Of a stretch of DNA of 64,000 nucleotides, positions 1-8,500 are shown piece by piece. The notes beneath the pieces are model-generated. The model did not search any database. It saw only the letters and a list, made by a program, of their open reading frames with translations, and was not told where the DNA came from. Position numbers and translations under genes: made by a program. This DNA comes from Dyadobacter fanqingshengii (lineage in GTDB: Bacteria; Bacteroidota; Bacteroidia; Cytophagales; Spirosomataceae): the NCBI RefSeq assembly GCF_023822005.2, contig NZ_CP098806.1, positions 3,348,001-3,412,000 on the forward strand, written 5' to 3'. Numbering within the stretch: the first letter of the stretch is position 1; each line of letters opens with the position of its first letter.

Positions 1-1
1 T

Positions 2-1183
2 GGGCGGGAACAGTGGATTTACCAGCTCGCAGCCGTCACCGTTTCCATTGTACAGATCCTCTATTTTAATTACGTAATACATTCAAGGGAAGTTTTTCCC
101 GAACGCACATTCCTGCCAGGCGCCCTGTATGCACTGTTTCTGAACATTTCTTTCGATATGGGCACATTATCGCCCATGCTGATGGCCAATACATTCCTTC
201 TTTTTGCGTTCGGTGCCATTGTCAAAATATTGGTCAGGCGGGAAGTGACGCCGCAGGTTTTTGAAATGGGGCTTTATATTGGGATAGCAACATTGTTTTA
301 TTTGCCTGCTTCCTTATTCATGATCTGGGCGTTTCTGGCTTTACTGTTTTACACGGGTTCCACGGTCCGTCACCATTTGCTCGGGCTGTTTGGATCTTTG
401 TTTCCTCTGATGATGGTCGTGCTGTTCTTTTATATGAACAACGGCATCGAAAGTCTGAACAGGAACTTGCTGACCTCTGTTTTTCAGGCCAAACAATATA
501 ATCTTAATGATTTTGCTTCGCTGATCGCCTCGCTGTTGCTGCCGCTGGGCTTCGGGGTGATGGGTTTTATGCGGATCTTCACCACATTGAGATTTGTGAA
601 TTATCAAACGCGGATCCAGCAGGTGATGGCGCTCTGGTTCATTATCGCGGTGTTTACCATTCCGCTCATGCAATTCATGGCACCTATGCAGTTTGTGATC
701 TTTATTCCTCCTGCTGCATTTTATGCAACCCACTATTTCCAAAGTTTCAGAAAGAAGAGCTGGGCGGACGAAATGCAATTTATTACTATGGGTGCAGTGA
801 TCCTTTTGATCCAATATCAGGGATTACGCGGCATTATTCCCGGACTTTCCATGGGTAAGCTGGAAAACCTGCGGGCAAAACAAGCCGAACTTCCCGAACA
901 AATCAGAAACAAACGCGTGCTGGTGCTGGGACAGCATACCGGAGAGTATATCAATAATTACACGGCAACGCCTTATCTCAACTGGGAGCTCGCCAGCTAC
1001 GATTTAAGGAACCTCGACAATTTCGACAGCGTGATCCATGTTTATGATAATTTCAAAAAGGACCCGCCCGACTACGTTATCGACAAGGTGAACATTATGC
1101 CGAAACTGCTTTATCGCGTTCCGGCATTGAGAAAACAATATGAATTAAGCCCCTGGAAAGGAATTTATCAGCGCAAAATCTAG
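2..1183 (+). CDS. DUF6427 family integral membrane protein (5' truncated)
   Basis: The reading frame is open from base 2 with no stop, so the gene begins left of the window; the first ATG seen (158) is internal. The visible 393 codons show about seven hydrophobic segments, then a soluble C-terminal part of about 90 residues with a YDLRNLDNFDSVIHVYDN stretch. The pattern resembles the Bacteroidota membrane family DUF6427, which has no known function. Its stop overlaps the convergent rpiB stop by 3-4 bases. Family assignment is from recall of the pattern, not a search. Confidence 0.75.
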   Translation, partial: GREQWIYQLAAVTVSIVQILYFNYVIHSREVFPERTFLPGALYALFLNISFDMGTLSPMLMANTFLLFAFGAIVKILVRREVTPQVFEMGLYIGIATLFYLPASLFMIWAFLALLFYTGSTVRHHLLGLFGSLFPLMMVVLFFYMNNGIESLNRNLLTSVFQAKQYNLNDFASLIASLLLPLGFGVMGFMRIFTTLRFVNYQTRIQQVMALWFIIAVFTIPLMQFMAPMQFVIFIPPAAFYATHYFQSFRKKSWADEMQFITMGAVILLIQYQGLRGIIPGLSMGKLENLRAKQAELPEQIRNKRVLVLGQHTGEYINNYTATPYLNWELASYDLRNLDNFDSVIHVYDNFKKDPPDYVIDKVNIMPKLLYRVPALRKQYELSPWKGIYQRKI

Positions 1184-1611
1184 CAGGCGATCTTGTCTAC
1201 ACGCGTCTGGTGACGGCCTCCCTCAAATTCTGTGGCCAGAAATGCCCCTACGCTTGCCAGTGCCGTTTCGAGTTCGATAAATCGAACGGGTAAGCAAATT
1301 ACATTGGCATCATTATGCTGGCGTGCCAAGGCTGCCAATGGCAGGTCCCAAACCAATGCTGCACGGATTCCCTGATGCTTGTTGGCCGTAATGCAAACGC
1401 CCTGACCGCTGCCGCAAAGCAGCACGCCTTTTTCATACTCACCGCTTTCGACACCGCTCGCAACGGGATGTGCAAAATCTGCATAATCAGCAGAATCAGC
1501 ACTATATGTGCCGAAATCCTTCACTTCAAAACCATTCGTCGTCAACCAGTTAATGACCGGCTCCTTGTATGGAAAACCCGCGTGATCCGAACCGATAGCA
1601 ATTTTTCTCAT
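1180..1611 (-). CDS. rpiB: Ribose-5-phosphate isomerase B
   Basis: Interconverts ribose 5-phosphate and ribulose 5-phosphate in the non-oxidative pentose phosphate pathway, in the cytoplasm. From the ATG at 1611 the protein has 143 residues, typical of RpiB. It begins MRKIAIGSDHAGF, the family's phosphate/sugar-binding N-terminus. The proton-transfer cysteine is Cys66 in LLCGSGQG, and His99 lies in ARQHND. An in-frame ATG at 1647 would add 12 non-conserved residues and is less likely. The gene is convergent with the DUF6427 gene and divergent from the LOG-family gene. Confidence 0.92.
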   Translation of the reverse strand: MRKIAIGSDHAGFPYKEPVINWLTTNGFEVKDFGTYSADSADYADFAHPVASGVESGEYEKGVLLCGSGQGVCITANKHQGIRAALVWDLPLAALARQHNDANVICLPVRFIELETALASVGAFLATEFEGGRHQTRVDKIAC

Positions 1612-1741
1612 TACTTTTTTGTTAATTGTAACCATCCGCTTTATCACCAGCGGCGGTTAAAGTTAATATTTTATATTTTTAACGAAGCAGGCAACAAAGT
1701 TACGATTATCTACTTCAACAACTAAATTGAATATCCCGAAT

Positions 1742-2512
1742 ATGAGTGAAGAAGCAAAACCAACCAATGCTCAATTAATAGATGTTTCCCTCATGAACCC
1801 CGCGGTTCCCGAAGATGAAAAGCGGATCAAAGAGGCGTTTGAAGATAAAAACTGGAATGAAATAAAAAGCGCGGATTCCTGGGTTGTATTTAAAGTGATG
1901 GCTGAATTCGTCGAAGGTTTTGACAAACTCGCGAAAATCGGGCCGTGTGTTTCCATCTTCGGTTCGGCGCGGACGCTTTCCGACAATCCGCATTATAAAA
2001 CAGCCGAAGATATTGCTGCAAAGCTCGTCAGACACGGTTATGGTGTGATCACAGGCGGTGGACCAGGAATCATGGAAGCGGGTAACAAAGGCGCGCGCGA
2101 GCAAGGCGGAAAATCGGTTGGATTAAATATAAAACTTCCTTTTGAGCAACACAGCAACATTTATATCGATCCCGACAAGAACATTAACTTCGATTTTTTC
2201 TTTGTCAGGAAAGTAATGTTTGTGAAATATTCACAGGGATTTATCGTCATGCCCGGTGGTTTCGGCACATTGGATGAAATGTTCGAGGCGATGACTTTGA
2301 TCCAAACCAAAAAGATCGGCCGATTCCCAATCGTGCTTGTTGGGACCAGTTACTGGACCGGCTTGCTCGACTGGATTAAAGGAACCATGCTGACCGAGGG
2401 TAATATCAATCCCGAAGACCTCAAACTCATCAGCGTGGTTGACACGCCCGACGAAGCGGTGCGAGTGATTGATAATTTCTACAATAAATACATGTTGAAA
2501 CCAAACTTCTAA
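1742..2512 (+). CDS. LOG family protein (TIGR00730, nucleotide phosphoribohydrolase-like)
   Basis: Rossmann-fold protein of the family once called lysine decarboxylase; characterised members release cytokinin bases from riboside 5'-monophosphates, and the bacterial substrate is often unknown. Diagnostic motifs are GGGPGIMEAGNKGA (about residues 105-118) and PGGFGTLDE (about 171-179), which form the nucleotide site. The ATG at 1742 gives 256 residues; a TTG at 1727 in the same frame would add only five. The first 60 residues are an acidic helical extension. A strong terminator follows at 2525-2567. Confidence 0.88.
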   Translation: MSEEAKPTNAQLIDVSLMNPAVPEDEKRIKEAFEDKNWNEIKSADSWVVFKVMAEFVEGFDKLAKIGPCVSIFGSARTLSDNPHYKTAEDIAAKLVRHGYGVITGGGPGIMEAGNKGAREQGGKSVGLNIKLPFEQHSNIYIDPDKNINFDFFFVRKVMFVKYSQGFIVMPGGFGTLDEMFEAMTLIQTKKIGRFPIVLVGTSYWTGLLDWIKGTMLTEGNINPEDLKLISVVDTPDEAVRVIDNFYNKYMLKPNF

Positions 2513-2524
2513 GCGTTCAAAAGG

Positions 2525-2567
2525 GAGCCATATCTCAGTCAAAACGAAGATATGGTTCTATTTTTTT
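2525..2567 (+). terminator. Intrinsic terminator of the LOG-family gene
   Basis: GAGCCATATCT (2525-2535) pairs with AGATATGGTTC (2548-2558) with one G-T pair, a 12-base loop, then CTA and seven T (2561-2567). It overlaps the 3' end of the convergent helix-hairpin-helix gene, which stops at 2535. Confidence 0.85.
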
Positions 2568-3506
2568 GAGCGTAGCCTTATCCACAACCCGCACTTTGCT
2601 CAGATCATCAACCGCCTGAAACGGCCCGTGCTGATTGCGGAAATTGACAATGGTTGTTGTGATTCGTTTGTTTTTGAAATAAGCATGTTTGCTTAATTCC
2701 TCGGCAGTAATGCTGTTAATGCTGATCTTTTTGACGTCGCTATTCACCTTTCCATATCTGTGAAGTTCCGCCAGTGCGATGGAATCCAGGCCAAAGATTT
2801 CCGCATATTGCTCCGCAGAATGAAACCCGCCTAGTGCATCCCGAAATTTCAGAATGCGCAAGGAAAGCTTGCTTCCAATTCCTCTCAACCTTACAAGCTG
2901 CGTCGTATCTGCGGTGTTAATGTCAAATGCTACGATAACCGGCTTTGCAGGCTTGCTGAATGTTGGCGCTTTCTTGTTTTCGGCTGATGTTTCTGTTTTG
3001 CTAATGTGTTTTCCGGGAACATTAGCAGGAGCAATGATCATATGTCTTTTCAGTTTGTGAAAGAGCTCAGCCGGGAAGTCATAAATGTTCAGTAAGTCTT
3101 CCTTCTTTCGAAATTTGCCTCCCTTGCTTCGGAATTTATCAATTCGTTTGGCGAGAAATGCAGGAATTCCCAGCCTTTCAAGTTGCTCAATGGATGCTGA
3201 ATTGGGATCAAAATCGAAAAGCTTGACAGGTTTTGCCGGCTCTTCTGCAAATGTCTTCTTCGGAAACCGCTTGAATTTCCTGATTTTGGATTGGTTGGCT
3301 TTTTCAAGCTCGTTGGCCAGGCTATCCAGCATTTTAAGATTAACAGGCTGTTCCTCAATAGGCAGAACTGGCAGTAAAAATCGTCGAAAAACAAATGGAA
3401 ACCACAGTAACACAAGGCAAAGCACCATGAGCACCAATGCGCCTCTTGCCTCCTTTTTTGAAATACCAAAATACGATTGCAGCTGATCTGCGATTTTACG
3501 AAACAT
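2535..3506 (-). CDS. Membrane-anchored helix-hairpin-helix protein (ComEA-like repeats)
   Basis: 323 residues. A hydrophobic segment near residues 25-43 (ALVLMVLCLVLLWFPFVF) should anchor the protein in the inner membrane. It is followed by a basic linker and three ComEA-type helix-hairpin-helix modules: FDPNSASIEQLERLGIP near 118, FDINTADTTQLVRLRGIG near 195 and ISINSITAEELSKH near 257. Each has the N-[ST]-A-[ST]-x-x-[EQ]-L signature. ComEA modules bind double-stranded DNA without sequence specificity; three in one protein is a common Bacteroidota arrangement. A role in DNA uptake is possible but nothing nearby supports competence. Confidence 0.8.
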   Translation of the reverse strand: MFRKIADQLQSYFGISKKEARGALVLMVLCLVLLWFPFVFRRFLLPVLPIEEQPVNLKMLDSLANELEKANQSKIRKFKRFPKKTFAEEPAKPVKLFDFDPNSASIEQLERLGIPAFLAKRIDKFRSKGGKFRKKEDLLNIYDFPAELFHKLKRHMIIAPANVPGKHISKTETSAENKKAPTFSKPAKPVIVAFDINTADTTQLVRLRGIGSKLSLRILKFRDALGGFHSAEQYAEIFGLDSIALAELHRYGKVNSDVKKISINSITAEELSKHAYFKNKRITTTIVNFRNQHGPFQAVDDLSKVRVVDKATLKKIEPYLRFD

Positions 3507-3557
3507 AGGTCAAAGCGATGAATTTATACTTTGACGCAGGTTTTGGAATTTGGTCAC

Positions 3558-3595
3558 AAAAAAAAGCTGCGAAAACGCTTTCGCATCTTCGCAGC
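3558..3595 (-). terminator. Intrinsic terminator of the DUF4097 gene
   Basis: On the minus strand, GGCTGCGAA pairs with TTCGCAGC across a loop that can itself pair (GCGAAAGC), followed by eight T (3558-3565). It lies just after the stop of the gene at 3613-4656. Confidence 0.85.
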
Positions 3596-3612
3596 CTTCC
3601 CTATTTATTCTG

Positions 3613-4656
3613 TTATTGATTCACATAGACACTTCCGCTGCTTGCTGAAAGCGTAACCGGAATGCCGCCGCCATTCATTTTACCACGAACACGATCTTTG
3701 CCAGCTTCTCCATCGAAGTTTTTAAGCGCGATATTGACTTTATTTCCTTTCAGGTCCAAGTCAACGCCTTTGTCCATGGGCATCGTAACGCGCACGCTTC
3801 CCGCCGAGCTGGAAAGATCCACATATTCGCCTAATTTGGCCATTTCAACTTCAATGCTGCCTGCGCTGGTGCTAGCTCTAATGCTTCCAGAAACATTCGC
3901 CAGCCTGACAGAACCACCGGATGTGCCTGTGTTCAGCGCACCTTTGATGCCATCGCCTTTTACACTTCCGCCGCTGGTGCGTGCTTCAATGTCGCCTTCG
4001 AGGCTATTCAATAAAATGCTGCCACCAGAAGTTTTCAGCTCGATTTTGCCTGTAAGTTCGGTTGCTTTGATGCTTCCGCCGCTGGTATGGAGCTCAATGT
4101 CTTTTTTGCAATTGTTCGCATCAATGCTGCCGCCTGATGTCCTTCCACGGATTACGCCGTCCAGGTCAGACACTTTCAGGCTTCCGCCGCTGGTTGCAAA
4201 ATTTTGTTCGCCACTCAGCGATGCGATGTGAATGCTTCCGCCGCTCGTTTTGAGGTTTGTAGTCGTATTACGAGGCGCCGAAACTTTAAACCCGATGGAT
4301 ATGCTCTTTTTGTTGTCCCATTTTACATTGTTTTTCCGCTTTGCAGTCGCCACAACGCGGTTTCCCTCTGTGCCGATCAGAATGTCGTAGTCTTCCAGGC
4401 GGTCTTCAATATCTTCTTTGCTAAGGTTATCACTCCCGTTCCAATTGTTAGGTCTGACATACATTTCAACCTGAAATCCGCTACTCTGGCCACCGTTCAC
4501 AGTAATGGACCCGCCGGAAGTTTCCACGGCAAGTTCTTTCAGATTAGCGCTGTTGAAGTTTTTGGTAACATAAGGCTTATCATTATCGCTTTGCGCCGTT
4601 ACAGTGCCTGCGGTAAAAAATGTAAGCATTATCCATAGTAGTTGTCTCTTTCTCAT
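3613..4656 (-). CDS. Secreted DUF4097-type beta-helix protein
   Basis: 347 residues with a cleavable signal peptide (MRKRQLLWIMLTFFTAGTVTAQ). From about residue 45 to 290 it is built of a 19-22 residue repeat whose corner is [TS]-S-[GA]-G-S followed by a short alternating beta strand. I count about ten copies, the last two with SAGS. This is the DUF4097 pattern, a right-handed beta-solenoid, exported to the periplasm or surface. The function of such proteins is unknown; in Bacteroidota many sit beside anti-sigma or PadR genes, but this one stands alone. A terminator follows at 3558-3595. Confidence 0.82.
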   Translation of the reverse strand: MRKRQLLWIMLTFFTAGTVTAQSDNDKPYVTKNFNSANLKELAVETSGGSITVNGGQSSGFQVEMYVRPNNWNGSDNLSKEDIEDRLEDYDILIGTEGNRVVATAKRKNNVKWDNKKSISIGFKVSAPRNTTTNLKTSGGSIHIASLSGEQNFATSGGSLKVSDLDGVIRGRTSGGSIDANNCKKDIELHTSGGSIKATELTGKIELKTSGGSILLNSLEGDIEARTSGGSVKGDGIKGALNTGTSGGSVRLANVSGSIRASTSAGSIEVEMAKLGEYVDLSSSAGSVRVTMPMDKGVDLDLKGNKVNIALKNFDGEAGKDRVRGKMNGGGIPVTLSASSGSVYVNQ

Positions 4657-4757
4657 GTCTAATATGATTAGGTTTTGACAAATGATGTTAAAATTGGCTG
4701 TGAGGTTGCATGGCGGTACGATTTTTGGAATAATATATTCAATTAAAAAATGAGACT

Positions 4758-4988
4758 ATGAAAACCTTTCACATTGAAGTGACGAATGAATCAGAAGAGG
4801 AACTGATTACGAAAATTCTTGAAAACCTGCAACAAAAAGGGATGATCAAGTTCTCCGAAGCGCATGTTAACGGTTCAAGCGACACCAGTGTGCCGGCATC
4901 CGAGGAGCAGGTTCAGGAGATCATTGACGAAGCCGAGCTTGGCCCCTATTATTCCGAAAAAGAAGCAAAAAACATTCTGAATTTATAG
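4758..4988 (+). CDS. Small acidic protein, antitoxin-like
   Basis: 76 residues, acidic, predicted mostly helical, beginning MKTFHIEVTNESEEELITKILENLQQKGMIKF. The beta-strand start plus helices and the charged tail with SEEQVQEIIDEAE resemble small Bacteroidota antitoxins that precede RelE- or PIN-type toxins, but no toxin gene follows; the next gene, bglB, is convergent. It is either an orphan antitoxin or an unrelated regulator. The coding call rests on clean codon use and an isolated ATG. Confidence 0.55.
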   Translation: MKTFHIEVTNESEEELITKILENLQQKGMIKFSEAHVNGSSDTSVPASEEQVQEIIDEAELGPYYSEKEAKNILNL

Positions 4989-5013
4989 TTCGACCGACAT
5001 TACTTGCAGTGTT

Positions 5014-6420
5014 TCAGTCTTTAAGGAAGGAAGAAAACCATTTACCCGAATCTTTAATGATGCGCTTTTGGCTTTGAAAATCCACATACACCAGGCCAAA
5101 CCTGGCGGCGTAACCTTCTGCCCATTCGAAATTATCCATCAGTGTCCATGCCAGGTAACCCTTCACATTGACACCCTCATTTTTTGCCTTTAAAATTGCG
5201 TTCAGATATTCCTGATAAAACGATGTGCGTTCAAAATCATGAACCGCATTTCCTTCAACATTATCCTGATATGCAGCACCGTTTTCTGATACGATAATTT
5301 CCCGGATGCCTTCATAAGCATCAAATTGTTTGAGAATATCATACATCCCGTCACCACTGACCTCCCAGCCCATAGCAGTTATGGGAACATTTCTGAGTTT
5401 CGCTGGCACTTCTTTCAGCCAAACCACGGGCGCCAAATAGGAATGTTTTACCACGACGCTGAAATAGTTTTGTATTCCAATAAAATCAAAGTCAAAACGA
5501 AGTCGTTCGGCGTCTCCGGCGTGCATGTATTTTTTAATGTTTCCTAAAAAACTGAAAGCGTCCGCCGGGTAACCCAGGCCTAATGCGGGTTCGACAAAAA
5601 GGCGGTTCATCAGCGCGTCGGCGCGTTTTGCAGCGCGTACATCTTTCAGATCCGCGCTCGCTGCATGTACATACGAGCAGGAAATTGCCGTTCCGATATA
5701 AGCATCGGCGACATTCCTCCTAATTACTTCACCGCCAATCGCCTGACACATCGCCAGATGATGCACAACAGGTAAAAAATTGCCGATACTCTTCCTCCCT
5801 GGCGCATGCAGGCCCGTCGTATAACCCAGCCCCGCAACGGCCATCGGCTCATTCAGGATGATCCATTTTTTCACGCGGTCACCAAATGCTTTGGCGCAAA
5901 TGGTCGCATACGATTCAAACCATTCCAGGATTTTCCTGTTTTTCCATCCACCCAGGTCTTCAAGACCTTGTGGCAAATCCCAATGATAAAGTGTGATCCA
6001 GGGGACAATATCAAGAGACAGGCACTTGTCAATCAACTTGTTATAAAATGCAATGCCTGCTTCATTCACCTCGCCAAAGCCTTGGGACAAAATGCGTGAC
6101 CAGGAAATAGAGAACCGGAATTCCTTGAAGCCTAATGTGCGGACAAGTTCGATGTCGCTTTCGTAATGATGATAAAAATCGCAGGAAATGCTTGCGTTAT
6201 CGCCATTTTTGATCTTTCCTTTAAGCCTGGCAAACTTGTCCCATACGCACGGCCCTCTCCCATCCTTATCCACTGCGCCTTCTATCTGATAAGCAGCTGT
6301 GGCCACTCCCCAACTGAAATCATCGCCAAAATCCTCCTTACTGAAATGAATGTCCCCGGTCACTGATTCAACATTAAATGCCGGAAAGTTAGTAACATAT
6401 TGTAAAAAAAAGCCCTCCAT
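5014..6420 (-). CDS. bglB: GH1 family beta-glucosidase
   Basis: Glycoside hydrolase family 1, hydrolysing terminal beta-D-glucosyl residues with retention. The TIM-barrel motifs are all present: FSWGVATAAYQIEGA near 35, FRFSISWSRI near 101, the acid/base Glu191 in ILNEP, and the nucleophile Glu379 in VSENG. C-terminal GYLAWTLMDNFEWAEGY binds sugar. No signal peptide is seen, so it is likely cytoplasmic. The ATG at 6420 lies inside the terminator of the upstream gene (6403-6444), so the GTG at 6363 (residue 20, before TGDIHFSKEDFGDDF) may be the real start. Confidence 0.92.
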   Translation of the reverse strand: MEGFFLQYVTNFPAFNVESVTGDIHFSKEDFGDDFSWGVATAAYQIEGAVDKDGRGPCVWDKFARLKGKIKNGDNASISCDFYHHYESDIELVRTLGFKEFRFSISWSRILSQGFGEVNEAGIAFYNKLIDKCLSLDIVPWITLYHWDLPQGLEDLGGWKNRKILEWFESYATICAKAFGDRVKKWIILNEPMAVAGLGYTTGLHAPGRKSIGNFLPVVHHLAMCQAIGGEVIRRNVADAYIGTAISCSYVHAASADLKDVRAAKRADALMNRLFVEPALGLGYPADAFSFLGNIKKYMHAGDAERLRFDFDFIGIQNYFSVVVKHSYLAPVVWLKEVPAKLRNVPITAMGWEVSGDGMYDILKQFDAYEGIREIIVSENGAAYQDNVEGNAVHDFERTSFYQEYLNAILKAKNEGVNVKGYLAWTLMDNFEWAEGYAARFGLVYVDFQSQKRIIKDSGKWFSSFLKD

Positions 6421-6444
6421 CCGATATTTACGGGTGAAGGGCTT
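6403..6444 (-). terminator. Strong intrinsic terminator of the T9SS-cargo gene
   Basis: On the minus strand AAGCCCTTCACCCG pairs with CGGATGGAGGGCTT across a seven-base loop (14 pairs, one mismatch and one G-T), then eight T (6404-6411 region). It sits 18 bases after the stop of the 6463-7959 gene and covers the first ATG assigned to bglB. Confidence 0.9.
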
Positions 6445-6462
6445 ACTCTGATTTTTAATAAA

Positions 6463-7959
6463 TTATCTTACAATAACGATTCTCCGTGTTAGCGATCCGT
6501 CATTAACTTTGATCAGGTAAGTGCCTTGATGTAGTTTTCTGACATCAATCGCATTCGTTGCGTCAGGAATTGTGGTCAGAACAAGCACGCCCCTCTGATC
6601 GTAAAATTTCACATTGGAAATGGCCTCACTGCTGCTCAATACAATGTGATCCGTAGATGGATTAGGATAAATCTTCATTTGCGCATCCCCATCAAAATTC
6701 AGGCTTTTGATCGTGCTGAATGCGAACGTGCCGTCCTGGTCAACCATTCTCAGCCGATACAGGTTCGTAGTCAGAGGATTAGTGTGCGTATAGGTGTATG
6801 GCACCAATTCTTTACTTTCACCTTGTGCCACAACAATGTCGAGCACCGTCCATTTCTTGCCATCGCCGCTGTGCTCAACTTCAAAATGGTCCGAGTTGGT
6901 TTCAACAGTTGTCGACCAGGTAATCGTCGCAACAATCCCTTCTTTTTTAACATCAAAAGCGGATAATGTTACGGGAAGCGGAGGGCCGGAGAATGTAAGG
7001 CAGCCCGCGTCAACAGCCAGGTAATCTTGTGTGCCTGATCCTTTGATACGGATTACAGTTGTATTTGGCGGAATAGCGCCGGCGATAATGTATTTCTGCA
7101 TCCCTACCGGCTCAGCATTTACGAGTTTATCGATCTGTTGTGTCAATGTTCCCAGCACTTTATTGGAACCGTCCAGAAAGATCACCTCGATTTTCTGGTC
7201 CCTGTTCTCTTTCACAGCTGCCCATATACTCAATGTTACCGAGTTGCCGAGAGAAGATTCGAAAGCAAAATCCTGGGAAAACGAGCCATTTCCAGCCAGA
7301 ATAAGGCTTTTGGAGCCGCATACCGGGAAGATTGCATCCGTAAACACATGTCCTGTTGTAGCCCAGTTGTTTGTTCCGTTTTCAAAACTTTCGTTAACAA
7401 GCTGGTTGTTGTTACAGGTTTCGCAAGTTGGAGGTGTTACCGACATACAAGCAACATCAACTTTAAAATAACCGCCGCTGGCATAAAAAGCGAAACGCAC
7501 TTTTACCGCATCTGCGGGAGCAGCGTCCTTATTGAGTGCGTATTTTTCCAGTTTCCCATTACCTGTAACCTGATAATTCATGTCAACGGTTACGCGGGCA
7601 CTTTCTATTTCATCTCCATTGCTGTTATAAAACAGCAGATAAAACTTGTGGGTTTTATCTTTATTATGTGTTCCGCCATAAACGGTCATGTTAATGGCAC
7701 TTCCGCCTGCGATCTGCACATCCTGGTAAACATAACCGGACTGGTCGATCAGGCCATTCTTTTTTCCGCACATATTGTATGCGTCGTCCGTCTTGAAAGT
7801 GGTTCCTTCGGATTTTTTCCAGGCGTCCAGCGATTCAAAGTTTCCGTCTTTAAGTGCATTCTCTGAATCCTTGCATCCGCAATCGTCAGTGGCGTAGGCA
7901 TTTCCGGCAAGTCCAAGGGTTAGTAATAAAGAAAAAATGAGTAAAGTAAAGTTTTTCAT
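6463..7959 (-). CDS. Secreted two-module protein with type IX sorting domain
   Basis: 498 residues. Signal peptide at 1-23 (ends AGNAYA). Two similar modules of about 140 residues follow (near 28-170 and 180-325), each starting with a C-x-x-C pair and a G-x-F-E-S/N-x-x-x-x-W pattern typical of carbohydrate-binding-like beta-sandwiches. Next comes the LPVTLSAFDVKK...TITWSTTVETNSDHFEVEHS module common in gliding bacteria. The C-terminus (about 428-498, IYPNPSTDHIVL to RRIVIVR) is a type A T9SS sorting domain, so it should cross the outer membrane through the PorV/SprA system. No catalytic domain is visible. Promoter at 8023-8030, terminator at 6403-6444. Confidence 0.86.
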   Translation of the reverse strand: MKNFTLLIFSLLLTLGLAGNAYATDDCGCKDSENALKDGNFESLDAWKKSEGTTFKTDDAYNMCGKKNGLIDQSGYVYQDVQIAGGSAINMTVYGGTHNKDKTHKFYLLFYNSNGDEIESARVTVDMNYQVTGNGKLEKYALNKDAAPADAVKVRFAFYASGGYFKVDVACMSVTPPTCETCNNNQLVNESFENGTNNWATTGHVFTDAIFPVCGSKSLILAGNGSFSQDFAFESSLGNSVTLSIWAAVKENRDQKIEVIFLDGSNKVLGTLTQQIDKLVNAEPVGMQKYIIAGAIPPNTTVIRIKGSGTQDYLAVDAGCLTFSGPPLPVTLSAFDVKKEGIVATITWSTTVETNSDHFEVEHSGDGKKWTVLDIVVAQGESKELVPYTYTHTNPLTTNLYRLRMVDQDGTFAFSTIKSLNFDGDAQMKIYPNPSTDHIVLSSSEAISNVKFYDQRGVLVLTTIPDATNAIDVRKLHQGTYLIKVNDGSLTRRIVIVR

Positions 7960-8022
7960 AACGTAATTGATTTGTAATTAATTAGCTGTAATAGCAAGTC
8001 ATTAAAAGTAAAATCTACGTTA

Positions 8023-8030
8023 CAAATGTA
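8023..8030 (-). promoter_or_regulatory. Bacteroidota -7 element for the T9SS-cargo gene
   Basis: The minus strand reads TACATTTG, an exact match to the TAnnTTTG consensus, about 65 bases before the ATG at 7959. A clear -33 TTTG at the usual distance is not visible. Confidence 0.5.
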
Positions 8031-8096
8031 TAGGTGAGATCAATTCAAAATATCACTTTTTTTATATCACATAGGAGTTAAAATTAGGTCTAAGCC

Positions 8097-8140
8097 AAAA
8101 TTCAAAAGTATTATTACCGAAAATTCAAAAGTACTATTAC
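8097..8140. repeat. Tandem 21-bp repeat, two units
   Basis: AAAATTCAAAAGTATTATTAC (8097-8117, 21 bases with the last differing) is repeated at 8120-8140 with one change (T to C), start-to-start 23 bp. It lies upstream of the T9SS-cargo promoter and could be a pair of protein sites. Confidence 0.6.
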
Positions 8141-8232
8141 ACTATTATTTGTATTAAATGGTGTGCTGGTGTTGATTAAATTAAATGGGATATCTCAAAC
8201 TTGTTGGCAGGTTGAACAATGGCAGTCCATGA

Positions 8233-8403
8233 TGCAGATATAACTATTTAAAGTTTCTCAAAACCTGGGATAGCAACGATACAAGAAACCTCGGCCATGG
8301 TGAAGACTTGGTTGACAAACCACTTCTACAACTCAGGCCGGAAGAAAATAAGAAATATTTCGAAGAGAAATTGGTGAAGGAAATTCAGCTCAACGTTTTC
8401 TGA
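8233..8403 (+). pseudogene. Possible 3' remnant of a lost gene
   Basis: A stop-bounded frame encodes about 56 residues ending LRPEENKKYFEEKLVKEIQLNVF. It has no ATG/GTG near its beginning, but composition is protein-like (amphipathic, charged helix). I cannot name the family. It may be the tail of a decayed gene or chance. Confidence 0.25.
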
Positions 8404-8500
8404 GCATTTAATTCGTGTAGCGAAAAATCAGGTCGCATTGAGAAAATTCGACAAAGAAATTTTTAGATTTTATGCTTTGTAAATACTGTGAACGTGAATG

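Larger units (their letters stand above)
7960..8500. other. 541-bp gap with repeat, promoter and a coding remnant
   Basis: This AT-rich stretch lies between the T9SS-cargo gene and the ECF sigma gene. It holds a TAnnTTTG promoter element (8023-8030), a 21-bp tandem repeat (8097-8140) and a stop-free 56-codon segment without a start (8233-8403). I see no intact gene and no RNA gene in it. Confidence 0.6.

Noticed and set aside
7138..7866. 242-codon plus-strand open frame in the T9SS-cargo gene
   Set aside because: The minus-strand gene has a signal peptide, two repeated modules and a sorting domain; the opposite frame shows none.
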